This document shows, piece by piece, positions 7,840 to 11,083 of a DNA stretch of 11,083 bases; the stretch's first letter is position 1, and every line of letters starts with the position of its first letter. Location of the stretch: NCBI RefSeq assembly GCF_001983105.1, contig NZ_MOMC01000086.1, positions 27,939 through 39,021 on the forward strand, written 5' to 3'. The position numbers were made by a program, and so were the translations under genes. This stretch comes from Pseudofrankia asymbiotica (GTDB lineage: Bacteria; Actinomycetota; Actinomycetes; Frankiales; Frankiaceae). The notes beneath the pieces are model-generated. The model ran no database searches, was not told the origin of the DNA, and was given only the letters and a program-made list of their open reading frames with translations.

Positions 7840-9198
7840 TCACCGGTACTCGTTGATCCGTGGCTGGATGCCAGCCAGCACCGCCGCCGCGGCAAGCACC
7901 GACAGCACGATCACGACGGCCTCGAGGCCCCTGAGCCGGTCGCCGGCGGCCGAGAGCCGGTCGTCGAAGCGCTGCTGGCTCGTCCTCAGCGCCGCCTCGG
8001 CCGCGTCGTCGAACCGCTTGAAGGCGGCCGCGCCGTCGACCAGCGCCAGCTCGCGCGCGCCGTTGAACCCGCCGGCGTCCTTGACTCCCGAACGCACCGT
8101 CCAGCTGGTGGTCTGGTAGCTCCGCCACAGCGCGGCGAGGTCGCCGCCGCGGAAGCCCTCCCCGCTCAAATAGGCGGTGACGGCCGGCAGCACCCCCGAG
8201 CCGGTCGGGTCGCCCTTCGGGGTGTAGCCGAGACGCGCGGCGACGGCGTCCGCGTCCGCGTCGAGGGCCGCGCCGTCGCCGCGCGCGATCAGCGACAGGC
8301 TCTCGTCGCCCCAGGCCCGCAGCCCGAGCACCCTGGCCTGGGCGATCTCGGACATCGGAACGAAGCCGTGATCGCGGCCCTCGAGCATCCGGGCACGCTC
8401 GGCCGAGAAGGCGCCGAGCGTGACGGCGAAGATCACCAGGACGCAGGCCGTCGCGAGGAGCAGCCCAAGGTTCAGCCGCCGGTGGGTCCGCCGGAAAAGC
8501 CATACCTGGACGGCGGCCAGCGCGGCCAGGCTGACGACGCCGGCGACCGAGACCAGCACGACATGGACCGAGGACGTCGCCCGCCGGTACCGGTCGTCGA
8601 CCTCCTCGGCGCTGCTCGCGGCGAGACTGTCCGCGGCCGGCAGGATCGTCTGCTGCATGAGCTGGGATGCCTTCTGCAGGTACGCGCCACCGACGACGTA
8701 CCCCTGCCGGTTGTTGGCCCGGGCCTGGCCGATCAGGCCGGTGTAGGCGGGGATCTGGCGGTGCAGCGTGTCCAGCGGGTCGCCCGCCTCCGCCGTGCCG
8801 CCCGCCCTGGCCAGCGTGCGCAGCTCACCCTCGGCCAGGGCGATGCTCTCGTCGTAGGCCCTGCGCTGCTCGGGCGGTTCGACCGGGCCGGCGAGGACGG
8901 CGCTGGCGATCGTGGCGTCCGCCGCCGACAGGTCGGCATGCAGGCGCTGGGCGGCGGCGAAGGCCGGGCCGGCGTCGGCGCTCACCGCGTGGACCGCGTG
9001 GTCACGGACGACGACCGCGGCGAAGGCGGCGGCCCACATCAGGGTGATGGCCGCGACGAGCGCCACGGACACGATGCGCAGGAGGCCGGGAGTCGTCCTG
9101 GCTCTCGCCCGCAGCCAGGCGGTGGCGCCCCGCGCCGGACCGATCAGCCGGTCGGTGGCGCTGACAGGCGTCGGCGGGAACGCGGTGGCCGAGGTCAC
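7840..9198 (-). CDS. glnX: GlnX-type four-TM membrane signal relay protein
   Basis: A 452-residue membrane protein, first gene of the operon. Predicted TM helices are about 42-64, 211-234, 243-264 and 424-444. With the N-terminus inside, two large helical extracytoplasmic domains (about 65-210 and 265-423) are displayed. Only an approximately 40-residue N-tail, a very short basic loop (FRRTHRRL, 235-242) and the tail GIQPRINEYR face the cytoplasm. Layout and gene order match mycobacterial GlnX, which links periplasmic GlnH to cytoplasmic PknG. Each extracytoplasmic domain looks like a helical-bundle sensor module. Start chosen at GTG 9198, because a TANNNT -10 element ends exactly seven bases upstream, typical of leaderless actinobacterial genes. 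The frame stays open to a TTG at 9246, but that would place the promoter-like element inside the gene. Confidence 0.9.
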   Translation of the reverse strand: MTSATAFPPTPVSATDRLIGPARGATAWLRARARTTPGLLRIVSVALVAAITLMWAAAFAAVVVRDHAVHAVSADAGPAFAAAQRLHADLSAADATIASAVLAGPVEPPEQRRAYDESIALAEGELRTLARAGGTAEAGDPLDTLHRQIPAYTGLIGQARANNRQGYVVGGAYLQKASQLMQQTILPAADSLAASSAEEVDDRYRRATSSVHVVLVSVAGVVSLAALAAVQVWLFRRTHRRLNLGLLLATACVLVIFAVTLGAFSAERARMLEGRDHGFVPMSEIAQARVLGLRAWGDESLSLIARGDGAALDADADAVAARLGYTPKGDPTGSGVLPAVTAYLSGEGFRGGDLAALWRSYQTTSWTVRSGVKDAGGFNGARELALVDGAAAFKRFDDAAEAALRTSQQRFDDRLSAAGDRLRGLEAVVIVLSVLAAAAVLAGIQPRINEYR

Positions 9199-9205
9199 AT
9201 TTATG

Positions 9206-9211
9206 ATCTTA
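9206..9211 (-). promoter_or_regulatory. Probable -10 element of the glnX operon, leaderless
   Basis: The minus strand reads TAAGAT, then seven bases (CATAAAT), then the GTG of glnX at 9198. This matches the actinobacterial TANNNT box with the start codon at or next to +1, and there is no Shine-Dalgarno in between. It is the most A/T-rich spot of the region. No convincing -35 hexamer is seen at 16-18 bp. Confidence 0.6.
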
Positions 9212-9239
9212 GGGCGGCCGGGATCGACCGGCTCGAAAC

Positions 9240-9256
9240 CTGACAACTAGCTGACA
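9240..9256 (-). promoter_or_regulatory. Paired TGTCAG direct repeats upstream of the glnX promoter
   Basis: The minus strand carries TGTCAG at 9256-9251 and again at 9245-9240, repeating every 11 bp, one helical turn. If transcription starts at 9198 they lie at about -58 to -42, a usual place for an activator bound as a tandem dimer. The binding protein is unknown. A six-base match could be chance. Confidence 0.35.
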
Positions 9257-9443
9257 GCGCGTAACGCGTCCGAAACAGATCCCTCCGTGGTCTTCCCGTG
9301 TCGCGTCGTGTTTCCCGCGTGGCGCCGCATGGTCATCGCGGGAACCGTGAGCCGTCCCGACGCCGTCGTCCGGGTGGGTGCCGCCCCGCGCCGCTCCTTA
9401 CCGCGCCGCGCGAGACAGATCGGAACTGGGCTTGGTGGTCATG

Positions 9444-9469
9444 GACGGACGCCGACGGATACTGACGGA
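9444..9469 (+). repeat. Three GACGGA repeats at exact 10-bp spacing upstream of the tetR-family promoter
   Basis: GACGGA occurs at 9444, 9454 and 9464, the last two extended to GACGGAT. All three lie on the same face of the helix, about 24-49 bp upstream of the TAGGCT -10 box, covering the -35 position. This looks like an operator for a protein binding tandem sites, possibly the adjacent regulator itself, although TetR proteins normally use inverted repeats. Confidence 0.5.
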
Positions 9470-9492
9470 TGTTCGTGCCGTGTCCGCTGGGC

Positions 9493-9498
9493 TAGGCT
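9493..9498 (+). promoter_or_regulatory. Probable -10 element of the tetR-family gene
   Basis: TAGGCT fits TANNNT and lies ten bases before the start of the Shine-Dalgarno, giving a predicted start of transcription near 9505 and a short leader. No clear -35 match lies at 16-18 bp; that place is occupied by the end of the GACGGA repeats. Confidence 0.5.
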
Positions 9499-9507
9499 CG
9501 GCCTGTC

Positions 9508-9515
9508 GGAGGTGA
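9508..9515 (+). promoter_or_regulatory. Ribosome binding site of the tetR-family gene (supports its GTG start)
   Basis: GGAGGTGA is complementary to the 16S rRNA tail and ends seven bases before GTG 9523. It fixes the non-ATG start of the regulator. Confidence 0.85.
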
Positions 9516-9522
9516 TAGGGGC

Positions 9523-10182
9523 GTGGCCGAACGACGCGCGGGGCCGAAGCGGTCATTGCTGGTTCAGGAACGGTCGCGCGACACCCGGCGGGCCATAGTC
9601 AGGGCGGCGCTCGACCTGTGGGCGCAACGCGGGTACGAGACCGGTATCGACGAGACGACCGCCGAGGAGATCGCCGCCCGCGCCGGTATCTCGAAGGCCA
9701 CCTTCTACTTTCATTTCGCGCGCAAGGAAGACATCCTCCTGGAAACAGGCTGGCTCACCGCGCGGGTCGCCTACGAGGATGCGCGGCGTGAGCTCGCCGG
9801 GAATGGCACCGTCGACGAAATCCTCGCCGGGCTGGTGACGGGCATCGGCCGGCGGGTCGAGAAGGTGCCGCGGGTCGCGGTGCGCCGGATGCTCGCCGCG
9901 CAGAACGTGGGCAACGCCTGTTACCAGACGGAGGACGGGGAGCGGTTCGGGTTCGAGCGGGCGTTCGAGGTCGTGTTCGCCCACGCCCGGGAGACCGGCG
10001 AGCTTCCCGAGCATGTCGCCGCGCGGTCGTTGGCGCTCATGCTTACCTCGCTCGTCATGGACGCGGTCCGGGACTGGGCACTGGCCGATCCCGCCGATCT
10101 GTGCGACGTGCTGCGGGAACGCGCGGCCCTGCTGCTCGCCGGTGCTCGCAACCTGTCGGTCGCCCGGCGAGTGGCCGGGTAG
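9523..10182 (+). CDS. TetR-family transcriptional regulator
   Basis: A 219-residue protein. The N-terminal TetR DNA-binding domain spans about 16-72. Its first helix has DTRRAIVRAALDLWAQRGYE, and its helix-turn-helix has TAEEIAARAGISKATFYFHFARKEDILL, the classic recognition-helix signature with F/Y-F-H-F-x-x-K-E. The C-terminal ligand-binding half is alpha-helical and not recognisable by ligand. The GTG start has a strong ribosome site. The gene is divergent from the glnX operon and in the same direction as the oxidoreductase gene 224 bp downstream. The oxidoreductase or its own gene are the most likely targets; control of the glnX operon is possible but has no direct support. The C-terminal tail (RNLSVARRVAG) is basic and looks unstructured. 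Confidence 0.92.
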   Translation: MAERRAGPKRSLLVQERSRDTRRAIVRAALDLWAQRGYETGIDETTAEEIAARAGISKATFYFHFARKEDILLETGWLTARVAYEDARRELAGNGTVDEILAGLVTGIGRRVEKVPRVAVRRMLAAQNVGNACYQTEDGERFGFERAFEVVFAHARETGELPEHVAARSLALMLTSLVMDAVRDWALADPADLCDVLRERAALLLAGARNLSVARRVAG

Positions 10183-10186
10183 CCGC

Positions 10187-10234
10187 GCGGAAGCCCGGCT
10201 GGTTCCGCGAGCGGAAGCCCGGCCCGTTCCGGCC
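10187..10234 (+). repeat. Tandem 24-bp repeat just after the tetR-family gene, each copy a weak hairpin
   Basis: Two adjacent copies, 10187-10210 and 10211-10234, share 19 of 24 bases. The first 13 bases (gcggaagcccggc) are identical. In each, CGGAA pairs with TTCCG across a ten-base loop (six pairs with GCGGAA/TTCCGC in copy one). The repeat begins four bases after the regulator stop, so it may help terminate that transcript, although there is no T-tract. Confidence 0.7.
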
Positions 10235-10247
10235 CCGCCGGTTCGTT

Positions 10248-10285
10248 TCGATCGGTTCGGGTCTCGATCGGTTCCGCCGCGGCGG
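10248..10285 (+). repeat. Direct repeat and GC palindrome in the spacer before the oxidoreductase gene
   Basis: The 11-mer tcgatcggttc occurs at 10248-10258 and 10264-10274, 16 bp apart. The second copy is followed at once by the perfect 12-bp palindrome CCGCCGCGGCGG (10274-10285). It could be an operator or transcription-stop region ahead of the oxidoreductase gene. No promoter hexamers are convincing nearby. Confidence 0.5.
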
Positions 10286-10389
10286 CCTTGCCACGTCAAC
10301 GCGGTAAGGGCAGTGGCTACCTGTTGCGGGCGCGACGGCGCTGGTGCCACCGTGGCGGCCGTGGCCGGGTGCCGGCGGCGGGTCTGGGT

Positions 10390-10396
10390 GGAGGAG
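10390..10396 (+). promoter_or_regulatory. Ribosome binding site of the oxidoreductase gene
   Basis: GGAGGAG lies ten bases before ATG 10407, a slightly long but usable spacing. It supports this start over the in-frame ATG seven codons later. Confidence 0.65.
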
Positions 10397-10406
10397 TTCG
10401 TCGCGT

Positions 10407-11083
10407 ATGCCGTTGAAGCTCGATGTGATGCTGGCGAACTCGGTGGTGGAGGCGGCCGAGCGGGCCAGGGCGTTGGAGAAGGCCGGCGTCGACGGGGTGT
10501 TCACCTTCGAGAACTCCCACGACCTGTTCTTCCCGCTGGTCGCCGCGGCGCCGGTGTGCTCGCTCGACCTGATGACCAACGTGGCGATAGCGTTCCCGCG
10601 CAGCCCGATGCACCTCGCGCACGCCGCCTATGACCTGCAGCTTCTGTCGAAGGGCCGGTTCCGCCTCGGGCTCGGCTCGCAGGTGCGGGCGCACGTCGAG
10701 AAACGGTTCGGCGCTCGCTGGGGGCGGCCCGTCGGCCAGATGCGCGAGTGGGTGCTCGCGACCAGGGCGATCCTGGACAGCTGGCAGTACGGCACCCGGC
10801 TGGACTTCCGCGGCGAGTACACCACCCACACGCTGATGACACCGGCCTTCCATCCGGGCCCGAACCCGTACGGCGTCCCGAAGGTGCTCGTGGGCGCGCT
10901 CGGTCCGCGGATGAACCAGATGGCCGCCGAGGTCGCCGACGGCATTCTCGTCATGCCGTTCAACAGCGACCGGCACATGCGCACCCGCACGATGCCGGCC
11001 ATCGAGGCGGGGCTCGCCGCCGCCGGCCGTGCCCGCGCCGACCTCGAGGTGACGGCCGAGGTCATCGTCGCCGTCGGCCGGAC
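10407..11083 (+). CDS. Luciferase-like F420-dependent oxidoreductase, N-terminal part (cut by window edge)
   Basis: About 225 residues are visible, starting MPLKLDVMLANSVVEAAERA and open to the window end. It is a luciferase-like (LLM) TIM-barrel flavin/F420 enzyme. Visible signatures are EKAGVDGVFTFENSHDLFFPLV (about 24-45), AIAFPRSPMHLAHAAYDLQLLSKGRFRLGLGSQ (about 60-92) and the PKVLVGALGPRMNQMAAEVADGILV stretch (about 158-182). The pattern resembles the actinobacterial F420 family named after MSMEG_2256 (TIGR03617), judged from memory. Such enzymes move hydride between reduced or oxidised F420 and an unknown organic substrate in the cytoplasm. A TetR-family gene lies directly upstream in the same direction, a common pairing in which the regulator senses the substrate. 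F420 rather than FMN use, and the substrate, cannot be settled from this sequence. Confidence 0.88.
   Translation, partial: MPLKLDVMLANSVVEAAERARALEKAGVDGVFTFENSHDLFFPLVAAAPVCSLDLMTNVAIAFPRSPMHLAHAAYDLQLLSKGRFRLGLGSQVRAHVEKRFGARWGRPVGQMREWVLATRAILDSWQYGTRLDFRGEYTTHTLMTPAFHPGPNPYGVPKVLVGALGPRMNQMAAEVADGILVMPFNSDRHMRTRTMPAIEAGLAAAGRARADLEVTAEVIVAVGR

Larger units (their letters stand above)
9199..9522. other. Divergent intergenic control region, no credible gene
   Basis: These 324 bases separate the leftward glnX operon from the rightward tetR-family gene. I see promoter-like elements for both sides, direct repeats and one small palindrome, listed separately where clear. The palindrome CGCGT-A-ACGCG at 9258-9268 has five-base arms, short for this base composition. 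An open frame from 9287 to 9598 runs through the region into the regulator gene; it lacks a ribosome site and any recognisable protein and is not called. Confidence 0.7.

Noticed and set aside
7829..8503. Long upstream extension of glnH in the same frame
   Set aside because: It would lie almost wholly inside glnX. The ATG at 7828 gives a proper lipoprotein signal with a lipobox.
9198..9200. ATG at 9200-9198 next to the glnX start
   Set aside because: Out of the GlnX frame and followed at once by a TGA; the overlapping GTG is in frame.
7702..9243. 513-codon plus-strand frame opposite glnX
   Set aside because: Antisense to a membrane protein with four clear TM segments; no recognisable protein.
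9258..9268. CGCGTAACGCG palindrome as an operator
   Set aside because: Five-base arms of pure CG-rich sequence are likely by chance here; kept only as a remark in the intergenic entry.
9287..9598. Open frame of 103 codons in the divergent intergenic region
   Set aside because: No ribosome site, crosses the regulator promoter and its first 76 bases, and is Arg-rich without a domain.
10317..10976. 219-codon minus-strand frame opposite the oxidoreductase
   Set aside because: Overlaps a clear LLM enzyme with a ribosome site; the translation has no recognisable features.
1..11083. CRISPR array, tRNA/rRNA genes, transposase or phage genes
   Set aside because: No regularly spaced repeats with spacers, no cloverleaf or rRNA-like sequence, and no transposase or integrase motifs were seen on either strand.

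Overview
The window comes from a very GC-rich actinobacterium. Coding regions have strongly G/C-biased third positions, GTG and possibly TTG starts compete with ATG, and there is a clear PknG/GlnH/GlnX set, which is an actinobacterial hallmark. The style (long Ala/Gly/Ser linkers, zinc-ribbon-tagged kinase and phosphatase) fits a Frankia-like or streptomycete-like lineage. That placement is inference.

Left and centre (positions 1-9198, minus strand): one tightly packed six-gene operon. In transcription order it encodes GlnX (four-TM membrane protein), GlnH (solute-binding lipoprotein), a 477-aa Cys-free helical protein of unknown function, PknG (Ser/Thr kinase with zinc ribbons, rubredoxin-like module, kinase domain and TPR-like tail), a PP2C-type phosphatase carrying two zinc ribbons, and a von Willebrand factor A protein that runs off the left edge. 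Gaps are 11 and 6 nt, followed by overlaps of 4, 1 and 1 nt (ATGA, TGATG, TGATG), which suggests translational coupling. In mycobacteria GlnH binds aspartate/glutamate outside the cell, GlnX relays this across the membrane, and PknG phosphorylates the FHA protein GarA/OdhI to control 2-oxoglutarate metabolism. Here the same core is extended by a likely opposing phosphatase, a MIDAS-containing VWA protein and an unknown partner. No GarA/OdhI gene lies in the window.

Divergent control region (9199-9522): a 324-bp gap without a credible gene. It holds a probable leaderless promoter for glnX, paired direct repeats one helical turn apart upstream of it, a small palindrome, three GACGGA repeats exactly 10 bp apart, and a -10 element plus strong Shine-Dalgarno for the gene on the right.

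Right end (9523-11083, plus strand): a TetR-family regulator, a 224-bp repeat-rich spacer, and the N-terminal part of a luciferase-like F420-dependent oxidoreductase that continues past the right edge. These two look like an ordinary accessory pair and are not obviously part of the kinase system.
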